DNA from: Planctomycetota bacterium | Lineage (GTDB): Bacteria; Planctomycetota; Planctomycetia; Pirellulales; Lacipirellulaceae | Length of the DNA: 34,165 nucleotides | Reading direction: 5' to 3' | NCBI GenBank assembly: GCA_024278955.1 | Contig: JAJRSE010000130.1 | Coordinates: 1 to 34,165, forward strand | In this document: positions 6,387-14,666 of the stretch, one piece after another | Layout: each line of letters begins with the position of its first letter | How positions within the stretch are numbered: position 1 is the stretch's first letter | Notes under the pieces: model-generated | Told to the model about the DNA's origin: nothing | Seen by the model: the letters and a program-made list of their open reading frames with translations, nothing else | Databases searched by the model: none | Translations under genes and position numbers: made by a program

Positions 6387-9300
6387 ATGCCTGCCTCAGA
6401 TATCATCATCAAAGGTGCCCGCGAGCACAATCTCTTAGACATTGATCTTGTATTACCGCGAAATAAGCTGATTTGCCTGACGGGCGTTTCGGGGAGCGGG
6501 AAGAGCTCGTTGGCGTTTGATACGCTTTATGCCGAAGGTCAGCGGCGATATGTCGAGAGTTTGTCGACCTTTGCGCGGCAATTTTTGGGCCAGATGCCCA
6601 AACCGGATGTCGACCATATTAGCGGGTTGAGTCCTTCGATCTCGATAGCCCAGAAATCGGCGGGCAGCAATCCGCGTTCGACGGTGGGGACGATTACCGA
6701 GATTTACGATTTTTTGCGGGTCCTTTACGCGCGGGTGGGCCAGGGGCATTGCCCGCAATGCGATCGGGCGATTACGGCTCAGACGCGCGATCAGATTATT
6801 GCGAGGATTCTTGCTCAGCCGGCGAAAGCGAAGTTTTCGGTGCTTGCGCCGATCGTGCGGCAGCAAAAGGGCGAGTTTCGCGATTTGTTTGTTGATTTGC
6901 TGAAGCAAGGTTTTGTGCGTGCGCGAGTGGATGGCGAGGTGGTGGAGCTTTCGGAGAATCTGGGTCTGGATCGCCAGATGCGGCATGATATCGAAGTGGT
7001 GGTCGATCGGTTGGCGAACGGGGCAGGGATTCGCGGCCGGTTGTCGGAGGCGGTGGAGTTGGGGTTGAAGCTAGGGCAGGGAAATCTTGTTGTGGCGGTG
7101 GATCAGGCGAAGGGGGTAAAGCTTGATATGCCTGATGCACCGGAGTTGGCGGAAGAAACGAGTGCAAAGCCTCGCCGGAAGAAGCGGACGATCGCGGGCG
7201 ATATTGTTTTGTCGGCCGACTATGCGTGCAATCACTGCGGGTTGAGTTTTTTGCCGCCGACGCCGCAACTGTTTAGTTTTAATAGTCCGCAGGGGATGTG
7301 TTATGAGTGCGACGGTTTGGGGCAAATGTTTAGCTTCGATCCGGGAAAGCTGATAACGTCTCCCGAGAAGTCGCTTGCGCAGGGTTGTATTGAGCTGCTG
7401 GGGAAATGGAAAGATTTGAGCCGGTGGAAACGTCATATTTACAAGGGCGTGGCGGATACGATCGAGCGGAAGCAGAAGCTTGCTGTTGGGCAATTGATCG
7501 AGACGCCTTGGCAGGAGTTGACTGAGGAAGAGCAGTATCTGTGGCTTTGGGGCACGGGCGACGAGCATATTACGTTTACTTGGCGCGGTGGGAAGAACTC
7601 GCAGAAATATGGCGGCACATTCGACGGGATGATTCCCGAGCTGCTGGAGAAGTATCGCGGGGCGAAGAGTAAGTCGGTGATTGCGAAGCTTGAGAAATTT
7701 ATGAATGTGATTCGCTGCCCCGATTGCGATGGCGAGCGGCTGAATCCTCAGGCACGCAAGACGACTTTGACTTCGTCCCATGCTGATTTTTCAGAGCAGC
7801 CGCAGCGGACTTTGCCGGAGGTGAGTGCGCTGCCGATTGACGAGGCCGAGACTTTTTTCTCGGGGCTTGTGCTCGACAAGACGGGGCAAAAGGTTGCGTC
7901 GGAGGTACTGAAGGAAATTCGCGGGCGTTTGGGATTTTTGTCGAATGTGGGGCTCGATTATCTTTCGCTTGAGCGAACGGCTCCGACGCTTTCGGGTGGG
8001 GAGACGCAGCGTATTCGTTTGGCGGGGCAGATTGGCTGCGGGTTGGTCGGGGTGCTTTATATTCTCGACGAACCGTCGATTGGTTTGCATCCGCGAGATA
8101 ACGAGCGGCTCTTGTCGACGCTTGAGCGACTGCGAGATCAGGGCAATACGGTGGTGGTGGTCGAGCATGACGAAGACACGATGCGAGCGGCGGACGAGAT
8201 TATCGACTTTGGCCCGGGGCCTGGAGTTCGGGGCGGCGAAGTGGTTGCCCAGGGGACGGTTGCCGATTTGGCGAAGTCGAAACGTAGCGTGACGGGTGCT
8301 TATTTGTCGGGGAAAAAGATGATTGCTGTTCCCGAGAAGCGGCGGATCGGTGATGTGGGATGTTTGAATGTTGATGTGAAGGAAGGAGAGGCGGCGTCTT
8401 CGAGGAGACCGGTGCCTTCTGAGATTCCTGCGCTTCGCGTTTTTGGTGCGAAGCATAATAATTTGAAGGATGTCGACTTTGAAATACCGTTGGGCGCGTT
8501 TGTTTGTTTGACGGGGGCGAGTGGGAGCGGGAAGAGTTCGCTGTTTTCGGATATTTTGGTCGAGGCGTTGCGTCGGGATTTGAATGGGGGAAAAGGGGCG
8601 CCGGGCGAGCATGATCGGATCGAAGGGCTTGAGCACCTGGACAAGATGATTGCGATCGATCAATCGCCGATCGGGCGGACGCCGCGGTCGAATCCGGCAA
8701 CTTACATCAAGGTGTTTGACGACATCCGCAACTTATATGCACAGATTCCTGAGTCGAAACGGCGAGGCTATAAGCCGGGGCGGTTTAGTTTTAATGTGGC
8801 AGGCGGACGGTGCGAGGCTTGTAGCGGCAACGGGTCGAACAAGCTGGAGATGGATTTCCTGGCCGATGTTTGGATTGCCTGCAATGTTTGTCAGGGGCAT
8901 CGATTCAATCACGAGTCGTTGCAGGTGGAGTATAAGGGCAAGTCGATTGCCGACGTGCTTGAGATGGATATTCAGCAAGCGCTCGAGCATTTTGAGAACA
9001 TTCCGAAGATCAGCGACAAGCTGAAGACGCTGCAAGCCGTTGGGCTCGACTACATGAAGCTGGGTCAGCCGTCGCCGACGCTTTCGGGGGGCGAGGCGCA
9101 GCGGATCAAGCTGGCACGCGAGTTGGTGAAGAAGCCGACCGGTAAGACGCTGTACATGCTTGATGAGCCGACCACCGGTTTGCACTTTGCGGATATCGAG
9201 TTGCTGCTGAAGGTGCTGCATGGTTTTGTCGACACCGGGAACACGGTGTTGGTGGTCGAGCATAACCTGGATGTGATTAACACGGCGGACTGGATTATTG

Positions 9301-12300
9301 ATGTTGGCCCTGGGGGCGGTAAGTTTGGTGGGCAAGTGGTGGCGACGGGGACGCCGGGGGACGTGGTTGCAAAGTGGAAAGTGGAAAGTGGAAAGCGGCG
9401 CAAGCGTGGGGCTGAGGAGAAGGAATCCGCTTCCGACTCTCCGCTTTCGGCTTTTGTTTCTCATACGGCGGTTGCTTTGGCTCCGCATTTGGATGGGGAA
9501 TATGGGAAGAGGCAGCAGGCTTCGCAGGATGAGAAACGGGCGAAGAGACAAGCGGTGAAGCAGGCGACGCATATTGTGGTGGAGCATGCAGAGCAGCATA
9601 ACTTGCGTAGCGTGAGTGTGAAGATTCCGCGTGATGAGTTTACCGTATTTTGCGGTCCGAGCGGTAGCGGCAAGAGTTCGCTTGCGATGGATACGATTTA
9701 TGCGGAGGGGCAGCGGCGGTATGTCGAGAGTTTGAGTTCTTATGCGCGGCAGTTTGTGGGACAGATGCAGAAGCCGCGGGTGGAATCGATCGAAGGGCTT
9801 TCGCCAGCGATTGCGATTGAGCAGCGGACGACCGGGCATTCGCCGCGATCGACGGTGGGGACGGTTACGGAAATTTACGATTATTTCCGGATTTTGCTTT
9901 CGCGATTAGGGCAAATGCATTGCCCCGAGTGCGATGTGACGGTCGGGACCCAATCGGCGGACGAGGTGATCGATGCGGTGCTTGGTTTGCCGGAGGGGAC
10001 GAAGTTGTACTTGATGGCCCCGGCAGAATTGGCGGCCGGGCAAGGCTATGCCGATTTGTGGCAAACGCTGCGAGCGGCCGGCTATGTGCGTGTGCGAGTG
10101 GACGACAAGACCGAGGAACTGGGGGCAATGCCGACGATCGATCGGCGGCGAGTTCATAAGATCGAAGTGATTGTCGACCGCGTGAAGATTCGCAAAGACG
10201 CGCGTGGGCGATTGGCGGATAGCGTGGAGAATGCTTTGGCGCTGGGCAAGGGCGTGATGCATACAGTGATTGTCGAAGACGAGGTGCCGGAGGAGCGGTG
10301 GGAGTCGAAGGTCCACAGCCAGCATTTGGTGTGTAGCGATTGTGGTCGAAGTTTCGAGCCGCTTTCGCCTCATCATTTTTCGTTCAACAGCACGCTAGGC
10401 TGGTGCCATGCGTGTGAAGGGCTGGGAACCGAGGTGGGGGCCGACCCGGGTGCGCTGATGCGTAGCACGGAGTTGACTCTGGCCGAGGGGGCGGTGCTTG
10501 CATGGCCGAATGTTGAGCAGCCGATGTTTGCGGCGATGCTTGAGGCACTTTCTACCCATGCGAGTTTGCCGGTGGATGTGCCGTTCGATCGATTGACACC
10601 TCGTCAGCGACGTTTGGTGTTGTATGGAACGGGTGAGGAGTGGGTGGAAGTAAAAATAAAAGGGAAAGCGGAAAGTGGAAAGCGGAAGAAGGCTAGTGCT
10701 GCGTCTTCCGGCTTTCCGCTTTCCACTTTCCGCTTTCAGTACAAGGGTCTTTATCCGGCGCTGGAGGAGGCTTCTCGGGTTTCGCCTCGGTTGCGTACTC
10801 GGCTTGAACATTTGGTGGGAGAGATTGAATGTAGCGAGTGTGGTGGGAGCCGTTTGCGCGATGATGCTTCGGCGGTTCGATTTGAGGGGCGGACGATTGA
10901 GGAGTACTGCCGGCTGCCGTTGAGTGAGCTGTTGGGAGTGGTAGAGAAGTGGAAGCTTGACGCGGGGCACAAGAAGGTGGCGGGCGATTTGGTGCGAGAG
11001 ATCACGAATCGGCTAACATTCCTGGTGGAAGTGGGGCTGGAGTATTTAACGGTAGGTCGGGCGGCACCGACGCTTTCGGGAGGCGAGTCGCAGCGGATTC
11101 GGCTAGCAAGCCAAGTGGGCAGCGGGCTTTGTGGGGTGCTTTATGTGCTCGATGAGCCGACGATTGGGTTGCACCCGCGGGATAATACGCGGCTGATCGC
11201 GGCGCTGCACCGGCTTCGCGATTTGGGCAATACGCTCCTCGTGGTGGAGCACGATCGCGAGGTGGTTGAGAGTGCCGACCAGTTGCTCGACTTTGGTCCA
11301 GCGGCAGGCAAGCTGGGTGGCGAGGTGGTCGCACGCGGGACGCCGGCCGAGGTGGCGAAGCGGCGGGCGAGCGTGACGGGGCCGTACCTTTCGGGCAAGA
11401 AGGCGATTCCGATTCCTAAGAACCGGCGGATCGAGGATGGGAAAGCGATTATTGGAGAAGGGAAAGAGAAGAAGTCGAGTCGCAATAAGACTTCAACGAT
11501 TAAACATCGGGCGTCGAGTTTTCCGATGCTTCGTGTGATTGGGGCTCGTCACAACAACTTGAAGAATATCAACGTTCAGATTCCGCTGGGGACGCTTACG
11601 GCGGTGACGGGAGTGTCTGGGAGTGGCAAAAGTTCGTTGGTTCAGGATGTGCTTTACAACCAGCTAGCGAGAATGTTGCATCGGGCGGGGACGAATCCCG
11701 GGGCGCATGATCGGCTGGCTGGGGTTGAGCAGATTGATAAGGTGATTCGAGTAGACCAGCGTCCGCTGGGGAACACTCCGACGTCGAACCCGGCGACTTA
11801 CACGGGGCTTTTTGAGCTGGTGCGACAGTTGTTTGCTCAGCTCCCCGAGGCGAAATTGCGAGGCTATACGGCACGTCGGTTCAGCTTCAATGTGGCGGGC
11901 GGGCGGTGCGACGAATGCGATGGTGCAGGGCAACGTTGTATCGAGATGCACTTTTTACCGGATGTGTGGGTTGAGTGTGATACGTGTCATGGCAAGCGGT
12001 ACAATATCGAGACGCTGGACGTTTGTTATCGGGGTCGGTCGGTTGCCGATGTGCTCGAAATGTCGTGCGGCGAAGCATTGCAGTTGTTTGAAGACATCCC
12101 CAAGATTCGGCGCATTTTGCAAACGTTGTGTGATGTTGGGCTCGACTACGTGGCCTTGGGGCAGAGCGCGGCAACGCTTTCGGGTGGCGAGGCGCAGCGC
12201 GTGAAGCTGGCTTCGGAATTGGCCCGGCCCGACACGGGCAAGACGCTTTATGTGCTCGACGAACCGACGACCGGTTTGCATTTTGACGATATTGTGAAGC

Positions 12301-13577
12301 TGCTCGACGTGTTGCACCGGTTGGTTGACTTGGGCAATACGGTGTTGGTAATCGAGCATAACCTGGACGTGATTAAGCAGGCCGACTGGATTATTGATAT
12401 TGGCCCCGAGGCAGGGAGCAGCGGCGGACAAGTGGTTGCGATCGGGACGCCGGAGGAAGTGGTGGCTGATGCAAAGGGGAAAGGGGCGGCTTTGTATTCT
12501 CATACGGCGGCTGCGTTGGCGAAGGTGCTTGAGGCGGGGCCTTATAAGAAGCGGAAGCTTTATGATTTTGCTGCGGCTGCGGCTCCTCAGGCGGGCGATT
12601 TGGAGATCTCGGAACTGGGCGAGAGCGTGAAGATGCCTTGGGAAATTGACGGGCATAAGTGGCATACGCACGATCGGGTGAGCCGATCGGGCGAGCCGTG
12701 CCGTTGGGATGGGCAGATTTTGGACGAAGTCGAGCGGCGTATTCAGGAGTTGGGCGATTTTAGCGCGACGAATTGGAATTCGCGCAGCGTGGTCGAGGTG
12801 TCGGCCGAGAAGAAAACCGATGGTTGGTTTTTTCATGCGATCACGGGCGAGCCTTGGTTGCTGAAGTTGAAATTCCGCACGTCGAAGAAGACGTTTCAGC
12901 GGGATGAGCTGATGGTTGAGCTGGGGCTAAAGTCGTTGAATGATATTCCCGAGATCGAAGCCTACGGGCGAACTTCGCGGGTGAAGTGTAAGAATTTGCG
13001 AGGGCCTTGGCAGGAAGTTCAGATTGCGGCCCATAGTTGGGAAGAGATCGACACGCCCCAGTTTTGGTCGTTTGTCGAAAAGGCGGTTGCCGGTTTCCGG
13101 AAGTTTACCGAGCGAGTGGAGCAGAATCCCGAAGACGTGATGCCGTGGAAGGTGTTGGGGCGCAAGTGGCATTTGGCGCGCAAAGGTTTTCCACCAGGGA
13201 AGAAACCCGAATGGCGCGGCGAAGTGTTAGAAGAATTGCTCGAGCGATTGAGCGACGCGAGCGGCGGGCAGTTGCTTTGGAATAACCAGCAGGTGGTTCA
13301 CTTGATGGTGCCGGAACAGCGGGCTCCGTGGGCTTCGGTTTACACGAAGCGTCTTGCGGGGGTCGACGTGGTGCTCAACGGTCCGGCAGGCGCGTTTGCG
13401 ACGGGACGAATCGCGAGCTTGGCATCGCAACGAGCGATTAGCGTCGAGGACGATCGCGACCAGGTGAAGTTTCGATTTGTCGCGCCTGAGGATTTAGAAT
13501 TGGGCGATCTGACGGATTTTCTTGAGGAACACTTGGAGGCGGTGCGCGGCGGTGCTTCGGAAGTAGCGGCGGGGTGA
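6387..13577 (+). CDS. uvrA: tandem double UvrA excinuclease subunit with C-terminal extension
   Basis: UvrA is the damage-sensing ATPase of nucleotide excision repair and loads UvrB. The usual length is about 940 residues; this protein has 2396. It contains two complete UvrA units joined head to tail (about 1-1020 and 1055-2075), with four ABC ATPase domains. Walker A motifs are at about 32, 708, 1089 and 1740 (such as TGVSGSGKSS). Signatures are LSGGETQRIRLA, LSGGEAQRIKLA, LSGGESQRIRLA and LSGGEAQRVKLA. Walker B motifs are ILDEPSIGLH, MLDEPTTGLH, VLDEPTIGLH and VLDEPTTGLH. Each unit keeps its CxxC zinc modules (CNHCGLSF and CEACSGNG..CNVC; CSDCGRSF and CDECDGAG..CDTC). Canonical UvrA acts as a dimer, so one chain may replace the dimer. 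Residues about 2085-2396 are an unfamiliar extension containing two related copies. Two palindromic repeats lie inside the frame. The ATG at 6387 has no strong ribosome binding site. Confidence 0.96.
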   Translation: MPASDIIIKGAREHNLLDIDLVLPRNKLICLTGVSGSGKSSLAFDTLYAEGQRRYVESLSTFARQFLGQMPKPDVDHISGLSPSISIAQKSAGSNPRSTVGTITEIYDFLRVLYARVGQGHCPQCDRAITAQTRDQIIARILAQPAKAKFSVLAPIVRQQKGEFRDLFVDLLKQGFVRARVDGEVVELSENLGLDRQMRHDIEVVVDRLANGAGIRGRLSEAVELGLKLGQGNLVVAVDQAKGVKLDMPDAPELAEETSAKPRRKKRTIAGDIVLSADYACNHCGLSFLPPTPQLFSFNSPQGMCYECDGLGQMFSFDPGKLITSPEKSLAQGCIELLGKWKDLSRWKRHIYKGVADTIERKQKLAVGQLIETPWQELTEEEQYLWLWGTGDEHITFTWRGGKNSQKYGGTFDGMIPELLEKYRGAKSKSVIAKLEKFMNVIRCPDCDGERLNPQARKTTLTSSHADFSEQPQRTLPEVSALPIDEAETFFSGLVLDKTGQKVASEVLKEIRGRLGFLSNVGLDYLSLERTAPTLSGGETQRIRLAGQIGCGLVGVLYILDEPSIGLHPRDNERLLSTLERLRDQGNTVVVVEHDEDTMRAADEIIDFGPGPGVRGGEVVAQGTVADLAKSKRSVTGAYLSGKKMIAVPEKRRIGDVGCLNVDVKEGEAASSRRPVPSEIPALRVFGAKHNNLKDVDFEIPLGAFVCLTGASGSGKSSLFSDILVEALRRDLNGGKGAPGEHDRIEGLEHLDKMIAIDQSPIGRTPRSNPATYIKVFDDIRNLYAQIPESKRRGYKPGRFSFNVAGGRCEACSGNGSNKLEMDFLADVWIACNVCQGHRFNHESLQVEYKGKSIADVLEMDIQQALEHFENIPKISDKLKTLQAVGLDYMKLGQPSPTLSGGEAQRIKLARELVKKPTGKTLYMLDEPTTGLHFADIELLLKVLHGFVDTGNTVLVVEHNLDVINTADWIIDVGPGGGKFGGQVVATGTPGDVVAKWKVESGKRRKRGAEEKESASDSPLSAFVSHTAVALAPHLDGEYGKRQQASQDEKRAKRQAVKQATHIVVEHAEQHNLRSVSVKIPRDEFTVFCGPSGSGKSSLAMDTIYAEGQRRYVESLSSYARQFVGQMQKPRVESIEGLSPAIAIEQRTTGHSPRSTVGTVTEIYDYFRILLSRLGQMHCPECDVTVGTQSADEVIDAVLGLPEGTKLYLMAPAELAAGQGYADLWQTLRAAGYVRVRVDDKTEELGAMPTIDRRRVHKIEVIVDRVKIRKDARGRLADSVENALALGKGVMHTVIVEDEVPEERWESKVHSQHLVCSDCGRSFEPLSPHHFSFNSTLGWCHACEGLGTEVGADPGALMRSTELTLAEGAVLAWPNVEQPMFAAMLEALSTHASLPVDVPFDRLTPRQRRLVLYGTGEEWVEVKIKGKAESGKRKKASAASSGFPLSTFRFQYKGLYPALEEASRVSPRLRTRLEHLVGEIECSECGGSRLRDDASAVRFEGRTIEEYCRLPLSELLGVVEKWKLDAGHKKVAGDLVREITNRLTFLVEVGLEYLTVGRAAPTLSGGESQRIRLASQVGSGLCGVLYVLDEPTIGLHPRDNTRLIAALHRLRDLGNTLLVVEHDREVVESADQLLDFGPAAGKLGGEVVARGTPAEVAKRRASVTGPYLSGKKAIPIPKNRRIEDGKAIIGEGKEKKSSRNKTSTIKHRASSFPMLRVIGARHNNLKNINVQIPLGTLTAVTGVSGSGKSSLVQDVLYNQLARMLHRAGTNPGAHDRLAGVEQIDKVIRVDQRPLGNTPTSNPATYTGLFELVRQLFAQLPEAKLRGYTARRFSFNVAGGRCDECDGAGQRCIEMHFLPDVWVECDTCHGKRYNIETLDVCYRGRSVADVLEMSCGEALQLFEDIPKIRRILQTLCDVGLDYVALGQSAATLSGGEAQRVKLASELARPDTGKTLYVLDEPTTGLHFDDIVKLLDVLHRLVDLGNTVLVIEHNLDVIKQADWIIDIGPEAGSSGGQVVAIGTPEEVVADAKGKGAALYSHTAAALAKVLEAGPYKKRKLYDFAAAAAPQAGDLEISELGESVKMPWEIDGHKWHTHDRVSRSGEPCRWDGQILDEVERRIQELGDFSATNWNSRSVVEVSAEKKTDGWFFHAITGEPWLLKLKFRTSKKTFQRDELMVELGLKSLNDIPEIEAYGRTSRVKCKNLRGPWQEVQIAAHSWEEIDTPQFWSFVEKAVAGFRKFTERVEQNPEDVMPWKVLGRKWHLARKGFPPGKKPEWRGEVLEELLERLSDASGGQLLWNNQQVVHLMVPEQRAPWASVYTKRLAGVDVVLNGPAGAFATGRIASLASQRAISVEDDRDQVKFRFVAPEDLELGDLTDFLEEHLEAVRGGASEVAAG
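9371..9452. repeat. AAAGTGGAAAGTGG repeat inside uvrA, linker of the two units
   Basis: Three tandem GTGGAAA units (about 9372-9395) are followed by a degenerate inverse copy with CCGCTTTCGG (about 9440-9450). It is read in frame as a basic then Ser-rich linker (AKWKVESGKRRKRGAEEKE) between the first UvrA unit and the second. UvrA families have no conserved residues here. The repeat resembles the perfect palindrome at 10664-10737 of the same gene. Confidence 0.6.
10664..10737. repeat. 24-bp perfect inverted repeat inside uvrA coding sequence
   Basis: The arms at 10664-10687 and 10714-10737 are perfect 24-base reverse complements built from GAAAGCGGAAAGTGGAAAG, separated by 26 bases. They are translated in frame as KRKKASAASSGFPLSTFRF. 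This peptide interrupts a conserved stretch of the second UvrA unit just before QYKGLYPALEEASR. Its composition and symmetry identify it as an inserted repeat and not native UvrA sequence. Confidence 0.8.
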
Positions 13578-13599
13578 TGCGTTGCTATTTGGCGATTAG

Positions 13600-13622
13600 G
13601 TTTCACGCAGAGGCGCAGAGGT
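13600..13622. repeat. single CGCAGAG repeat copy after uvrA
   Basis: TTTCACGCAGAGGCGCAGAGG lies 22 bases after the uvrA stop. It is one arm of the family that forms inverted pairs at 2251-2331 and 22288-22894, and here no partner arm is evident. The rest of 13578-13746 shows no gene. Confidence 0.55.
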
Positions 13623-13746
13623 TTTGTTGTGCTGCGGTGGGGCCTCTTGTCGCAAGCGACACCGACACGTGCCCGGGCTAGAGTTTGTTAGGTTTGGGGT
13701 GTTGAATGCGGGTAAGCGTCGGTGTTACCCGTTAAGAGATAGGAAA

Positions 13747-14340
13747 ATGGCCACAGTCTACCGAAAAACTATCATCCGCAAACTGCCTGCTAATGCTGAA
13801 CTCTTCACTCGCAAGGGCGAACAGCTAGCCCGCTGGAAAACCCGCAGCGGCAAACAGCCCCAGTGATCGAAGGCATACCTACGGTTCGCTGCTTTCTGCT
13901 GGTGGCGTTGCGCCACGAACCGCCCAAGCGGCAATGCGACATAGCGACATAGCTCGATCGATTTAATGATGAACGTCTACACCGACCCGCGGGTTCTCGA
14001 CGTGCATGGTGCCTTAGATGCGCTACCACAACTGCCGCTCGACTCATCGCCACAAATCGACCACTACCAGCGAGCCACCGGCACCGACGCCCGCGACACC
14101 AACCCGCTCAACCGCACCTGTACAAACGTGGACAAGTCGGTTGCACCAATGGTTGCACCAAATTCTGGCAAAGGGTGCATGTCGGGGGCAATTGCTGACA
14201 ATTTGCCAAGCAATCCTCAAAGAGCCCCAGCAGAAGAAAACCACGAAAAAAAAGCTGTTTCACGGGGTTTTAGCAAGTGCGCCCGGGAAGACTCGAACTT
14301 CCAACCCCTGGTTTCGAAGACCAGTGCTCTATCCAATTGA
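13747..14340 (+). pseudogene. decayed tyrosine integrase at tRNA-Arg
   Basis: The start is ATG 13747 and the first 39 codons (MATVYRKTIIRKLPANAELF, then GEQLARWKTRSGKQPQ) match the N-terminus of a planctomycete tyrosine recombinase family that I recognise. The frame stops at 13864-13866. From 13865 another frame gives RRHTYGSLLSAGGVAPRTAQ and AAMRHS, the histidine box II of the catalytic domain. An 8-base tandem duplication (CGACATAG at 13937-13944 and 13945-13952) then shifts the frame. Removing one copy restores MRHSSIDLMMNVYTDP, which holds the catalytic tyrosine. The C-terminal tail (13966-14340) runs into the tRNA gene. Some 250-300 codons between the N-terminus and box II are gone, so the protein is dead. 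The layout fits an element that integrated in the tRNA 3' end. Confidence 0.8.
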
Positions 14341-14351
14341 GCTACGGACGC
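14279..14351 (-). tRNA. tRNA-Arg (anticodon TCG)
   Basis: On the minus strand the 73-base gene folds as a complete cloverleaf. The acceptor stem GCGTCCG pairs with CGGGCGC through one G-T wobble. The D arm contains GCTCAATTGGATAGAGC. The anticodon stem CTGGT/ACCAG encloses loop CTTCGAA with anticodon TCG at 14317-14315, and the T loop has GTTCGAGTC. CCA is not encoded. The 3' half of the gene overlaps the end of the integrase remnant, as expected for an attachment site. Confidence 0.95.
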
Positions 14352-14356
14352 AAACG

Positions 14357-14414
14357 AATGTGGATTGCGGAACTCGGATTGGAGACTATTTTTCCGCATT
14401 CCGCAATCCACATT
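14357..14414. repeat. 16-bp inverted repeat upstream of tRNA-Arg
   Basis: AATGTGGATTGCGGAA (14357-14372) and its perfect complement (14399-14414) flank 26 bases. The pair lies directly upstream of the tRNA promoter side on the minus strand and just after the end of the small membrane protein gene at 14422. It could be a terminator for that gene (also minus strand) or a dispersed GCGGAATTGCGGAT-type repeat. Confidence 0.6.
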
Positions 14415-14421
14415 GCATTTT

Positions 14422-14628
14422 CTACGTCATCATCCCTAGCAATGCGAGTCCGCCCATGACGACGACCATGAAGGCGACGATCCAGAGGCCGAATCGCATG
14501 GCGTGCTGTAGGATAGGACTATAATCTTCGTGACGTGTGGCTGCGCAGACCAGGCTGACGCTGACGATTAGCGGCAGGGCATACCACAGATTCATTACCG
14601 CGAAGATAGGTAGGATTGTTGGGGTCAT
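14422..14628 (-). CDS. small membrane protein with two predicted helices
   Basis: The 68-residue protein begins MTPTILPIFAVMNLWYALPL. Helix one covers about residues 8-30, an ATRHEDYSPILQHAMRFG loop follows, and helix two covers about 49-66 (IVAFMVVVMGGLALLG). I associate the WYALPLIVSVSLVCAATRHE pattern with a small conserved planctomycete family, but it has no known function. The gene starts 38 bases after the stop of the DUF6677-like gene on the same strand, so the two are probably co-transcribed. Confidence 0.72.
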   Translation of the reverse strand: MTPTILPIFAVMNLWYALPLIVSVSLVCAATRHEDYSPILQHAMRFGLWIVAFMVVVMGGLALLGMMT

Positions 14629-14666
14629 ATGTGTAATTCCTAAGCAATTTTAAGCAGCACCGCGCA

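Noticed and set aside
8733..9839. 368-codon frame opposite uvrA, and other long antisense frames up to about 290 codons
   Set aside because: They arise from the codon bias of uvrA; the sense strand has continuous conserved motifs.
9371..10737. Palindromes as evidence that uvrA is two genes joined by error
   Set aside because: The frame is unbroken through both palindromes and through all four ATPase domains, and double UvrA chains are expected in this phylum.
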